Shown: positions 27,358 through 35,773 of the stretch, in pieces
Layout: each line of letters begins with the position of its first letter
Position numbering within the stretch: the first letter of the stretch is position 1
Assembly (NCBI RefSeq): GCF_001017175.1
Contig: NZ_LCYG01000062.1
Location: 1-64,000 of the forward strand
Length of the DNA: 64,000 nt
Reading direction: 5' to 3'
DNA from: Microvirga vignae
Lineage (GTDB): Bacteria; Pseudomonadota; Alphaproteobacteria; Rhizobiales; Beijerinckiaceae
Position numbers and translations under genes: made by a program
Notes under the pieces: model-generated
Told to the model about the DNA's origin: nothing
The model's input: only the letters and a program-made list of their open reading frames with translations
The model's database searches: none

Positions 27358-27915
27358 ATGATCATTGGATATGCAAGGACCAGCACGACAGACCAGAAAG
27401 CCGGATTAGAGGCGCAGGAGCGCGATCTTAGGGCCGCTGGCGTGGAACGACTCTATCAGGAGCAGACAAGCGCCACAGGGCCGCGCAAGGCGCTGGCTGA
27501 GGCTATCGACTACGCAAGACATGGCGACACCCTTGTTGTCACCAAGCTCGACAGGCTTGCCCGGTCTGTCGCTGAACTGGTGAGCATCACCAAGCAACTT
27601 GAAGCTAAGGGCGCATCCTTGCGTGTCCTCAACCTGAATCTGGACACTGAAACCCCAACCGGAAAGCTGATGCTGAATATGCTTGGCTCAATCGCTCAGT
27701 TTGAGCGTGAGCTGATGCTTGAGCGTCAGCGTGAAGGAATCGCTAAGGCTAAGGGTGAAGGCAAATACAAGGGCCGTAAACCCACAGCTAGGGCCAAGGC
27801 TGATGAGGTTATGCGCTTGGCTGAGACAGGTCTGAGCCGTGAGCAGATAGCCAAAGAGCTTGGGATAGGTGTTGCCAGTGTTTATCGGGTGTTGGCATCT
27901 ACCCGCCATCAGTAA
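27358..27915 (+). CDS. Serine recombinase (resolvase/invertase family)
   Basis: A 185-residue small serine recombinase. The nucleophile is S9 in GYARTST, with arginines in TKLDRLARS, the long helix containing GSIAQFERELMLERQREGI, and a C-terminal helix-turn-helix (LSREQIAKELGIGVASVYRVL). It is complete. It probably acts on the TGATAG repeat region upstream, for multimer resolution or inversion of part of the element. Confidence 0.9.
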   Translation: MIIGYARTSTTDQKAGLEAQERDLRAAGVERLYQEQTSATGPRKALAEAIDYARHGDTLVVTKLDRLARSVAELVSITKQLEAKGASLRVLNLNLDTETPTGKLMLNMLGSIAQFERELMLERQREGIAKAKGEGKYKGRKPTARAKADEVMRLAETGLSREQIAKELGIGVASVYRVLASTRHQ

Positions 27916-28081
27916 AAGTGCCCGTCGGAAGTCCGGCCCAATCAAGTATTCGTACGCTACGACATAGGATCTAATTCAGGAGGTTCATCTCGGAATGTGG
28001 CGTCTCTAATCCTTAATCCTATGCAGTTCTGTGTAGCGTTACGCGGTATGTTAGATGAGAGCTTATCTGGTGAGGCAGATC

Positions 28082-28390
28082 ATGGCCGGATCAATAGGCG
28101 GCGGAATTGAGCATGAAGAAGAGCAGAAAAGGCGCGACTTCCTCGCTGACATAAAGTCTAGCATTGCACATGCCGTAACGGGCGATGCCTTTGATCCGAA
28201 GCTGATCTTCCGGTTCTTCGAGATAGGTGGAGCAGCAACAGCAATCATCGGGTCCCTGCTAATTGTATATGGCCACTACGAGAACCAAGAATTCCATCAA
28301 TATGCCGTTGGCTTCGGATTCATTGCTGTTGGCATACTAGCGTATATTGTTCCACAGCTTGCAGAAATTTGGGGCGATCCCAATGGATAG
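28082..28390 (+). CDS. Small membrane protein, first of an overlapping pair
   Basis: A 102-residue protein with a charged N-terminal helix (HEEEQKRRDFLADIK) and two membrane helices (about 48-66 and 74-94). The start at 28082 has GTGAGG 6 bases upstream. Its last 8 bp overlap the next gene, implying coupled expression. I do not recognise the family. Confidence 0.6.
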   Translation: MAGSIGGGIEHEEEQKRRDFLADIKSSIAHAVTGDAFDPKLIFRFFEIGGAATAIIGSLLIVYGHYENQEFHQYAVGFGFIAVGILAYIVPQLAEIWGDPNG

Positions 28391-28802
28391 CTTCCTAAAT
28401 GCTTTCGCAACCTCCGCGATATGGGCCTTTATTGTTCTGGTTCTTGCAACCTCGCTCCTTATGTTATTTGACAAAAACTATGCGATAGCCGCTTGGTTCA
28501 CCGAGGGTGCTCTTTACATCATTGTAGCCACATGGGGAAAAAAGTTAGCCATCAGCTTCTACCTCCGAGTTAACGGCAAGGCAGATATTTCGGGTCAATT
28601 CTCTTCCGCTGACCAAGATCCTTTTGCAGGGCTTACTGCTATTGCTGGAATTGTTGCTTGCGGGATATTCGCTTCGCTAATGATGATTCTTCGACATAGC
28701 TATGAACTTCAGAAGTTGAAACTACAGCACGGTTCCGGTGCCTTGCCACCAGCTCCTCCAACTACCCATGCGGCACCGGGTGGACCAAGCCCTTCAGGGT
28801 AA
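28383..28802 (+). CDS. Small membrane protein, second of an overlapping pair
   Basis: A 139-residue protein with membrane helices near 10-30, 38-58 and 83-104 and a proline-rich, probably disordered tail. It starts within the previous gene (28383 versus stop 28388-28390). The pair may form one membrane complex. Family and function are unknown. Confidence 0.6.
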   Translation: MDSFLNAFATSAIWAFIVLVLATSLLMLFDKNYAIAAWFTEGALYIIVATWGKKLAISFYLRVNGKADISGQFSSADQDPFAGLTAIAGIVACGIFASLMMILRHSYELQKLKLQHGSGALPPAPPTTHAAPGGPSPSG

Positions 28803-29060
28803 ATTACGGCAACTATGACAGTTAGCATTGGCCCTGACGCTTCCTATTAGGACTAAGCCAATGATTTTCCTCGCCCTATAGAAAAACTCATTAGTGCATA
28901 TATCCTATAATTGTCAGGATAGTTTTATTGATATGCTTAAATATAAGTTCTCGAATTGTTTTAACTATGTTTATACTAAGTATTGACTAATAAATACTTT
29001 CCGTGCCAATCCGCATTTGTTTCGTTCTGTCTGTTCGGGTGTGGATACGGAAAAGGAATA
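28803..29060. other. AT-rich gap before the replication-like genes
   Basis: A distinctly AT-rich stretch (many TATA and TTAA steps between 28870 and 28990) with no coding ORF. Its position before a polymerase-like operon makes it a candidate promoter or origin, but no repeated iteron is visible. Confidence 0.35.
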
Positions 29061-29726
29061 ATGTTTTACATTTGCCAAGCGCCGGGATGTGGCTCCCGCG
29101 CTGCTACTCGTTACGGCATTTATTGCTCTTCTCATAAGGCTCAGCTCAGGCGGCACGGGGCTATCGGCCAAAGAGCGATTACCAAGGCTGACTTGAAGCT
29201 CTACCGGGCTTTGGTCGCAGCACGGCTTGAGAAGAACAAGGACAAGCCTCTTCTGACGCAGCTTGAAGCTCGTTGGGGAGCAGTCCTCACCTATGCCGAA
29301 AGTGTCCGTGAAGAGGCGCGGCGAAAGCCTATGGTTCGGTATAGACGTGAAGCCGCGATTGAAATGCTGAGGATCGGCAAGAACGTTCAGCCGGGGGATG
29401 TGATCGAAACCGTCTTGGCAATGTACGTGATGCAAGATCAACAGCCTCGCTGCTTCAAAAGCGATCAGGCGTTCAGGACACAAAAGGTCCGTAGAGTCCG
29501 AGGTCTGACTCGGCTCAACGCCGACGCATGGACTGATGCGAAGACCGGAAAGAGGAAGCTCGTCTATCGTGACCTGGGCCAGCGTACCGTGACCATCATG
29601 GGTGGCTGGATTGCTGAGGCTTTGGGTCCAGCGGGGATCATGTTCGCTCGGCTTGAACGCAAGGATCATGAGAAGAAGCAAGAGGCGTTGCTGGCCTTTC
29701 GTGATGCGTTAGGGAGCATGGAATGA
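29061..29726 (+). CDS. Zinc-finger protein of mobile-element type
   Basis: A 221-residue protein with an N-terminal metal-binding cluster C5, C10, C22 and H25 in CQAPGC...YCSSH, followed by a basic helical body. The start at 29061 has AAAAGGA upstream; the longer TTG frame lacks one. It overlaps the next gene by ATGA, so the two are probably translated together. It may be a DNA-binding partner of the polymerase-like protein; this is inference from coupling. Confidence 0.6.
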   Translation: MFYICQAPGCGSRAATRYGIYCSSHKAQLRRHGAIGQRAITKADLKLYRALVAARLEKNKDKPLLTQLEARWGAVLTYAESVREEARRKPMVRYRREAAIEMLRIGKNVQPGDVIETVLAMYVMQDQQPRCFKSDQAFRTQKVRRVRGLTRLNADAWTDAKTGKRKLVYRDLGQRTVTIMGGWIAEALGPAGIMFARLERKDHEKKQEALLAFRDALGSME

Positions 29727-31087
29727 CGCTTCCTGCCATCGAGTTTGATGAGACCCAGACGAACGAGCAAGATGAGGACAGGTTCTTTGATCCGTGGAGA
29801 ATCCCGCGGTCAGAAGGAACGAAGACGCTTATCTGCAAGATCATCGGCAACGTCCAAGTTTATGAGGAGTATTACAACCTTCGTCAGCGAAAGCGCAGAA
29901 GGAAGGATCAGGAGACACATGAGGCGACCGTCTCAGCGGTGATGTGCGACCTGATGCACGCCGTTCTCATGCAGGATCAGCGAGGTATTGCAATCCCACG
30001 GTCCAACCAAGTGCTGGGCAGGGGTGATCGATACCAAGCTCCTGCTGAGAACCGTCAGCTTCCTTACGTTCTTGATGCGCTTGGGAGCAATGCCTTGGAA
30101 TGGCTTGTCGAGGAACGTGGGTACATCAATCACTTTGGGCGCAATCAACGGACGCTTATCAAGCCCACGCAACGCCTCGTCGACAACATGAAAGAGTTTG
30201 AAGTCGAGTTGCGCGGCCTTGGGCGCTGTAAGACCGAGGAAGTCATCATCCTCAAAGCCGAGAAGGAGGACTATTGGGATAAGGGAGCATACCTCCCCTA
30301 CGATGATACGGCGCTGACCAACCGCTATCGTGAGGAAATGCGTATCATCAACTCATGGCTTGCTGGGGCAAGCATTGAGTTTGACGAGGCTGCGCTTGAA
30401 CGAGACCGCCCTATCGACACAGGCAACCTCACGCTCAGGCGCTATTTCAGCCAAGGGTCGTTCGAAAGTGGAGGAAGACTGTTCGGCGGGTTCTGGCAAG
30501 GGTTGAGCGAGGAGGAGCGCCTTGAAGGACTCATCATCAATGGTGAGAACGTTGTGGGTTTAGACTACGGACAAATGGCCCCCCGCATCTTGTACGGGCT
30601 TGCAAAGGCTCAACCACCAGAAGGCGACCTATACGACATTCCCGGCCTAACCACGGTCAACGGACGATCGTACAGGGAAGGCGTAAAGAAGGTGATGAAC
30701 GCCCTGATGTTCTCCGATGGTTTACCCAAGCGTAAGCCGATGGAGACTAAGAGCATCCTTCCACCTGACTTGTCTATTCAGGAGGTAGTTGACCTCATCC
30801 TGCAAGCCCATCCTGCTATCGCTCACCTTCTTGGAACTGAGGTTGGACACAAGGCTCAGTTCATTGAGAGTCAGGTGATGGTGAAGGTGCTTCTCAGGCT
30901 GAGGGAGCAGTCTATCGTGGCTTTGCCTATTCATGACGGGTTGGTCATACCAAGTGAGGCTGAGGCTAAAGCTGTGATGATAGATACATTCAAGGATGAG
31001 GTTGGAGTTGATTGTCCTGTATCTGTTGAATTGAGTAAGGATCGTCACCCACTGTTTAACATCAATGGTCTATTACAGGTGGGATAA
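29723..31087 (+). CDS. Polymerase-like protein with family-A-type motifs
   Basis: A 454-residue protein. The C-terminal half has three segments in the order of family A DNA polymerases: VVGLDYGQMAPRILYG around D281 (like motif A DYSQIELR), GRSYREGVKKVMNALMF around R318-K323 (like the O-helix RxxxK), and ALPIHDGLVIP with H404 and D405 (like motif C VHDEL). A RLFGGFWQG segment precedes motif A. There is no room for an exonuclease domain. It follows the zinc-finger gene with an ATGA overlap and precedes RNase HI, suggesting replication of the element. The assignment is by eye and needs a profile search. Confidence 0.55.
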   Translation: MTLPAIEFDETQTNEQDEDRFFDPWRIPRSEGTKTLICKIIGNVQVYEEYYNLRQRKRRRKDQETHEATVSAVMCDLMHAVLMQDQRGIAIPRSNQVLGRGDRYQAPAENRQLPYVLDALGSNALEWLVEERGYINHFGRNQRTLIKPTQRLVDNMKEFEVELRGLGRCKTEEVIILKAEKEDYWDKGAYLPYDDTALTNRYREEMRIINSWLAGASIEFDEAALERDRPIDTGNLTLRRYFSQGSFESGGRLFGGFWQGLSEEERLEGLIINGENVVGLDYGQMAPRILYGLAKAQPPEGDLYDIPGLTTVNGRSYREGVKKVMNALMFSDGLPKRKPMETKSILPPDLSIQEVVDLILQAHPAIAHLLGTEVGHKAQFIESQVMVKVLLRLREQSIVALPIHDGLVIPSEAEAKAVMIDTFKDEVGVDCPVSVELSKDRHPLFNINGLLQVG

Positions 31088-31186
31088 GAAAGAGGATAGT
31101 CACCCATCCTGTATAACTACCTATCTAACCATCTCCTTTATAGGGCGTCGTAAGGCCCCCTGATCTTCAATTTACAATGAGAACAC

Positions 31187-31666
31187 ATGACACAAGAAGC
31201 AACTGGACAAGCCATTGTCTTCACCGATGGCGCTTGCCTGAAGAACCCCGGACCAGGAGGTTATGCCGCCCTGATCCTTATCGATGGCGAGGAGAAAGTT
31301 ATTACCGGAGGCGATCCGGCCACGACTAACAATCGCATGGAAATGACCGCAGCCATCAAGGCGCTTGAGGCCCTTCCTGCTGGCGCGAAAGCGATCCTTC
31401 ACAGCGATAGCCAGATCGTCATCAAGGGGATGAACGAATGGCTCACAGGATGGAAGGCGAAGGGCTGGAAAAATGCGGCACGTCAGCCTGTCGCAAACCG
31501 TGAGCTATGGGAGGTTTTAGATAGGCTCAACGTTGAGCGACAGATCACTTGGCAATGGGTCAAGGGTCATGCTGGGCATGAGCAGAACGAGCGGGTTGAT
31601 AGACTTGCTAATGCTGAGGCTGAGAAAGCGGCTGAGGCGCTAAGGCAAGGTGTAGGGATGCAATAA
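31187..31666 (+). CDS. Ribonuclease HI
   Basis: A 159-residue RNase H with the DEDD residues visible: D14 in FTDGACLKNPG, E52 in NNRMEMTA, D74 in LHSDSQIVIKG and D138 near ERVDRLAN, plus the GHAGH loop. It would remove RNA from RNA-DNA hybrids. Its place in an element that also encodes a reverse transcriptase and a polymerase is notable; it lies 99 bp after the polymerase gene. Confidence 0.92.
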   Translation: MTQEATGQAIVFTDGACLKNPGPGGYAALILIDGEEKVITGGDPATTNNRMEMTAAIKALEALPAGAKAILHSDSQIVIKGMNEWLTGWKAKGWKNAARQPVANRELWEVLDRLNVERQITWQWVKGHAGHEQNERVDRLANAEAEKAAEALRQGVGMQ

Positions 31667-32010
31667 CGGCTTCCTACCGCTTAACGATCACTCTCTTGGA
31701 AGCTAACCACCGCAACCGAGAGGGATTCTGATCTGTGGGCTTGTCCAGGTATTTTCTTGGGGTAAGTGACCATAAGCCGGACAGTATCAGGTCAGTCCTC
31801 GTCCAACATGCCTATGCACTGCGAATCCACGGGTAGGTAGGTAAAGTCTAGCCCGTGGCTTACGATGATCGCTACATCCCACTTTCGATGCTATAATTAG
31901 CATTAATGCAACACATTTGCGACTTCTTGGCTGAACATCTGCTGGAAAGCATGAGGTGCATTGCCTTCATCGCACACTCATTGAGCTAGAACTCCCTCGG
32001 AAAGCCCAGG
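31667..32010. other. Intergenic region before the TIR gene
   Basis: No ORF of coding character. It contains an inverted repeat CCACGGG...CCCGTGG (about 31827-31858) that could terminate the RNase H transcript or regulate the next gene, and a TATAAT-like box near 31890 without a clear -35. Confidence 0.4.
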
Positions 32011-32865
32011 ATGGCGGATATTTTCATCAGCTATGCCAGAGAGGATCGGGATAGGATCATTCCTTTTGTTCGCCTCCTTGAAGCCCAGGGATGGACCGTA
32101 TGGTGGGATCGAAAAATTCCAGTCGGGAAAACCTTTGAGCAGGTGATTAAAGAACAGCTTGCCACAGCCCGCTGCGTTATTGTCGTCTGGTCTACCGAGG
32201 CTCTCGGCTCTGGCTGGGTTATTGATGAGGCCGGAGAGGGACGCAAGCGCGACATCCTGTTACCAGTTCTCTTTGATCGGGTAGAGCCGCCGTTTGGCTT
32301 CCGTCAACTCCAATCTGCCAACCTATCAGACTGGCACGGGCAAGCTGATCATCCTGAATGCCAGCAACTTATCGCAGACATCAGTGGGCTCCTAGGCGGT
32401 GGATCCAAGTCTTCGTATCCATTGCCGGAACCGAGAGCTGAAGATTATTACACTAGCATGGACGACGACAATTATAGTATAGTGATGTCTATGCTTCCAT
32501 TGATTACAGCGTTTATCACTTTTCTCCTAATTTCTATTGTGGCACTAATCATCGCAAGTCAAGCAGATATCAGTGACGATTCCTTAGTTGTGCTGGTTTC
32601 ATTGATAGGATTTGCATTGAATATCCTATCATTTGTTTTAACATGGGCACTAAGGCATAGACTCGATCAATTCCGACCAGGGCTAATGAGCATATGGGTT
32701 AATTTTAACATCATATTTTTCGCATTCTTAGCCATGCTTCACAATCTAGGTACTGACAGCCAAGTCATGCGGACTGTCTTTATTTTGATCGGCTTCCATT
32801 CAATGCTTAGTGTGGCTATTTTATATTTAGTCACGCGACTGGGTAGAGGAACAGTGCCAAATTAG
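32011..32865 (+). CDS. TIR domain protein with four C-terminal membrane helices
   Basis: A 284-residue protein. Residues 1-130 form a TIR_2 domain: DIFISYAREDRD, GWTVWWDRKIPVGKTF, VIVVWSTEALGSGWVIDEA. Helices follow at about 160-183, 191-214, 227-245 and 254-275. At the position where NADase TIRs usually carry the catalytic glutamate (before the conserved G39) there is P37-V38, so NAD hydrolysis is doubtful and a scaffold or signalling role is possible. TIR-membrane fusions occur in phage defence; involvement here is inferred from context. Confidence 0.8.
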   Translation: MADIFISYAREDRDRIIPFVRLLEAQGWTVWWDRKIPVGKTFEQVIKEQLATARCVIVVWSTEALGSGWVIDEAGEGRKRDILLPVLFDRVEPPFGFRQLQSANLSDWHGQADHPECQQLIADISGLLGGGSKSSYPLPEPRAEDYYTSMDDDNYSIVMSMLPLITAFITFLLISIVALIIASQADISDDSLVVLVSLIGFALNILSFVLTWALRHRLDQFRPGLMSIWVNFNIIFFAFLAMLHNLGTDSQVMRTVFILIGFHSMLSVAILYLVTRLGRGTVPN

Positions 32866-33054
32866 TGTGAAACGAGAAGCCTATTTATACACAGACCCAC
32901 ATTTCATCTGTCAAAATCCGCAATAGCGGCGGTTAAACCCATTCGTGTTCAACCTCCTCAGCCTCACTTCTCCTCTGCCATTGACGACAATCACGAAGCA
33001 ACAAGCGTAGCCATTCCCTTGGGTCACGCTATAGTCCCCGTATGGGGGAGTTGA

Positions 33055-33447
33055 ATGAAGAAGACGCCGAGTCCTTGGAGCGTTCACCAAGGCCGTGATC
33101 CTGAGGCAGAGCTACGCCGTCTCAAAGGTCGCTTTCAGAAGGTATCAAACCGCTACTTCCGCAGCCTTAAACTCCGGCGGTCCTACCGCTTTGCGACCCT
33201 AGCCATACTGCTTATGGTCGGCTCATTCGCCGTGACTTGGGGCTTGCTGACCTTCAAACCGTGGTCAGTCCTATCGTCTAGCTCTTGGACTGTGGCAATG
33301 ATGGCGAAGCACATCGCGGCCTTCCCCAACTGTTCCGCCGCTCGTCTAGTCGGATTAGCCCCAGCCTACATGGGTCAGCCGGGATACTGGCCGCAGCATG
33401 ACCGGGATAGCGATGGCTGGGCCTGTGAGCCCTATCCCCGTAGGTAG
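33055..33447 (+). CDS. Membrane protein with C-terminal Excalibur calcium-binding domain
   Basis: A 130-residue protein: basic N-terminus, one helix (46-66) and a C-terminal Excalibur domain with NCSAAR and the calcium motif DRDSDGWACEP (116-126). The C93-C124 pair probably forms the domain disulfide outside the membrane. Ribosome site GGGGGAG lies upstream of the ATG. Confidence 0.82.
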   Translation: MKKTPSPWSVHQGRDPEAELRRLKGRFQKVSNRYFRSLKLRRSYRFATLAILLMVGSFAVTWGLLTFKPWSVLSSSSWTVAMMAKHIAAFPNCSAARLVGLAPAYMGQPGYWPQHDRDSDGWACEPYPRR

Positions 33448-33449
33448 CG

Positions 33450-33486
33450 TCCCGCGTGTAACAAACTTCCAAGATCACACGCGGGA
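33450..33486. terminator. Hairpin between convergent genes
   Basis: Perfect 10-bp arms TCCCGCGTGT (33450-33459) and ACACGCGGGA (33477-33486) lie between two convergent gene ends. There is no long T run, so it is called with moderate confidence. Confidence 0.5.
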
Positions 33487-33497
33487 TTGAAGATCCA

Positions 33498-33833
33498 TTA
33501 GTTGCAGCGACGAATCCGCCGCGTCACAGTGCGACCCCAGCGGTCCTGTTCTTCAATGGTGATGTTTCGGCAGCGTTCTTCATAAGCACCATAGCGCCGC
33601 TCACGCTCAGCATCACGCCGTCCCTGCTCGTATGCCCGTGCGCGTTCCGCCTCCCGCCGCTGACGCCAACGCTCACGACGCTCATATTCCTCCTGCTGAG
33701 GATCACGAACCCCGATCTGAGGGCGACCGTCTGAACCAATGCCAAACTGGAGTGTCGGCTGAGCCATTGAGGGCGATGCGATGCAAAGGCTAGACCCAAG
33801 CGCAACCGCAGCAAGCAATACAATTCTTTTCAT
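33498..33833 (-). CDS. Secreted, arginine-rich hypothetical protein
   Basis: A 111-residue protein with a clear signal peptide (cleavage near SMAQ) and a mature part dominated by an RRERWRQRREAERARAYEQ-type charged helix, ending in CRNITIEEQDRW...RRCN with two cysteines that may pair. No known family. Confidence 0.65.
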   Translation of the reverse strand: MKRIVLLAAVALGSSLCIASPSMAQPTLQFGIGSDGRPQIGVRDPQQEEYERRERWRQRREAERARAYEQGRRDAERERRYGAYEERCRNITIEEQDRWGRTVTRRIRRCN

Positions 33834-34097
33834 AAAGGGCGATTCCTATTCGACAGTCGCGGCCATTGGTTTCAAGCTTAACCTTCGCGACGCGCGGCAC
33901 CTCCCCCTACATCAAGGCAAAAAAATGGCTTTGTACCGCATTTGGCCATTTGACCCGGCCCATGAAGCCCACCATGCTCTGAGGTTTGTTTCAAAAATCT
34001 CTGAGCCTATCGCTCAACCCGTGTTCAGCGCTGTTCCCCCTTGGGGTGGTCCTCCGAATGCCTCATCTTAAAGAGTTCAGAGGACCATCACAAACTG
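33834..34097. other. Gap between secreted protein and integrase genes
   Basis: A 48-codon ORF on the plus strand (ATG at 33925 with AAGG upstream, beginning MALYRIWPFD) is possible but has little to support it, and I do not call it. Nothing else is visible. Confidence 0.3.
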
Positions 34098-35468
34098 TTA
34101 GAGCAACGGCTGAATAGATCGCTGTAGCGCCTCGGCAAGTACCTTCAGGTCATACCCTTTGCCATAGTTGGCGCTCACTCCCCCGCCAGAATGACCAAGG
34201 ATGCGATCCTGTACGTCGGAGGGTACGTTAGCGTTCCGCATCAGGTCTTTCACCGTATGACGCCAACTATGCCAAACCACACGACGATCTTTAATCCCTG
34301 CCCTCTCGCGAAGCATCTTCATGAGCGCGGCTGACGCCGCTGTAGCTCCCTTGGCTCCCTCAGCATAGCGAGGAAACAGCGGCCCGGTTGGATTCTCCTC
34401 CTTCGCTTCTATGAGCGCCGTCAGAGCAGGCCCAACAGGAGCGATGATCCGGCGGCTCGACTTATTCTTCACCGTTCTGATTCCGTTTGGATAGATGGTC
34501 AGCGAAGGCACATCGCACGTCAGGTTCACATCCTCTGCAAGAAGTCCCGTTACTTCTTTAAGCCGTGCACCTGTAAGGGCTGAGACAAGCCCGATCCTTT
34601 GCAAGTCCGTGTTTGCCGTATCAAGGCAAGCAATGACTGCTCGTCCTTGTTCAAGGGTGAATGAGTCTCGCTTATCCCGGTCAGGCACATCATCATGCGC
34701 CCTCAACCCATCCCAAGGATTAGTCTTGTCCAACTCCAACTCACGGAAAGCAGCGGCAAACACAGCTTTGAACAGATATATTTCCTTGTTTACTGTTTCA
34801 GGCTTGAAGCGAGTCTTCACCTCATCGAAGTACGCACGGGCTTCAATACGGGACACATCACCCACGAACTTATCTGTTCCAAGGTGAGCGATCAGCCGAT
34901 CAATCGACCGTCCACGATCTTTCTCGAACTTTTTCCTGTTGTCCTTTCCTTTATCGGAGCGATCACGAAGATAGAGTTTGAGAGCATCCCGTATCGTGAG
35001 ACGCGGCGTAACCTTACTGCCTTCTGCAAGGGCAACAGCCTTGCTGACAATATCGAACTCGATGTTTCGTGGCGCTCGCCTCTCCCAATCGTCAACGTCT
35101 GAGTACCCATGACGCTGAACCACCCAATCACCCGCCCAAATCTTCAGTTCGTCAGGGTACGGCCCAAGAGCAGTCACCAGCTCCCGCGCCTTTTCAAACT
35201 TCTCAAGCTCACCAATCAGCTTGGCTTGATCAAACCTGAGCCTACGGAAAAGCTCATCGTACTGCTTATCCAAGGGCATAGCTCTCATCAAAGCAATCCG
35301 CTCATCTTTAGTATTAAGGGTCTTCAGAATCTCCCTCTTACCAATAATCTTACGTAATTCAGCAGGAACAGTCTTACGGTAGCGGTAAATTCCAGCCTTA
35401 GTCTTCTGAATGTTAGTCATATTTATGAAATTGCCACGAGAAAGCTTACGAGTTTGACCTTGTACCAT
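34098..35468 (-). CDS. Tyrosine recombinase, integrase of the tRNA-Leu element
   Basis: A 456-residue phage-type integrase. The catalytic residues are visible: R302 in TGARLKEV, H400 and R403 in WHSWRHTVKD, H426 in LGHSGGG and the nucleophile Y435 (or Y439) in ANYGKGY. AGGAGG eight bases upstream fixes the start at 35468. It reads inward 76 bp from attR, the classic arrangement for an element in a tRNA gene. Confidence 0.92.
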   Translation of the reverse strand: MVQGQTRKLSRGNFINMTNIQKTKAGIYRYRKTVPAELRKIIGKREILKTLNTKDERIALMRAMPLDKQYDELFRRLRFDQAKLIGELEKFEKARELVTALGPYPDELKIWAGDWVVQRHGYSDVDDWERRAPRNIEFDIVSKAVALAEGSKVTPRLTIRDALKLYLRDRSDKGKDNRKKFEKDRGRSIDRLIAHLGTDKFVGDVSRIEARAYFDEVKTRFKPETVNKEIYLFKAVFAAAFRELELDKTNPWDGLRAHDDVPDRDKRDSFTLEQGRAVIACLDTANTDLQRIGLVSALTGARLKEVTGLLAEDVNLTCDVPSLTIYPNGIRTVKNKSSRRIIAPVGPALTALIEAKEENPTGPLFPRYAEGAKGATAASAALMKMLRERAGIKDRRVVWHSWRHTVKDLMRNANVPSDVQDRILGHSGGGVSANYGKGYDLKVLAEALQRSIQPLL

Positions 35469-35543
35469 GCTTTGTACCTCCTAATTAAGGCAAAGCTCTG
35501 GACTCGTTGATTTTTATAGCCTTCTATACCTCAGTTAGACAGA

Positions 35544-35558
35544 GGCCAGGGGCACCAT
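35544..35558. repeat. attR, right end of the tRNA-Leu integrated element
   Basis: An exact 15-bp copy of the tRNA-Leu 3' end (GGCCAGGGGCACCAT). With attL at 24940 it delimits about 10.6 kb. Confidence 0.88.
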
Positions 35559-35773
35559 TCTGATGTTATTGCTGGATTTTCCCTCACTTGGTGGGCCCTT
35601 TTTTATGTGTAGCCTCCCGTGTCGGCACGATGTCGGCACGAGATGGAAAAGAGCCGAAGTTGATTCGTCCCGGGCCGCTCGATGTTGGCCCCGAGCCCGA
35701 GGCGCCATGGTACCAGGGCATCAAGCAGATAGCGGGGAGAGGCTCTCAAACTCCTGCAGGGCAGTCCTGTCGA
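35559..35773. other. Gap right of attR
   Basis: Plus-strand frames run through here (for example from 35588, beginning MVGPFLCV, and a nearby MSARDGKEPKL start), but they lack family resemblance and continue antisense into the next gene. They may be a remnant of an older integration or chance. Not called as a gene. Confidence 0.3.

Noticed and set aside
33781-34071. 96-codon plus-strand frame before the integrase
   Set aside because: The first third is antisense to the secreted-protein signal peptide; only the last 48 codons could be a gene and support is weak.
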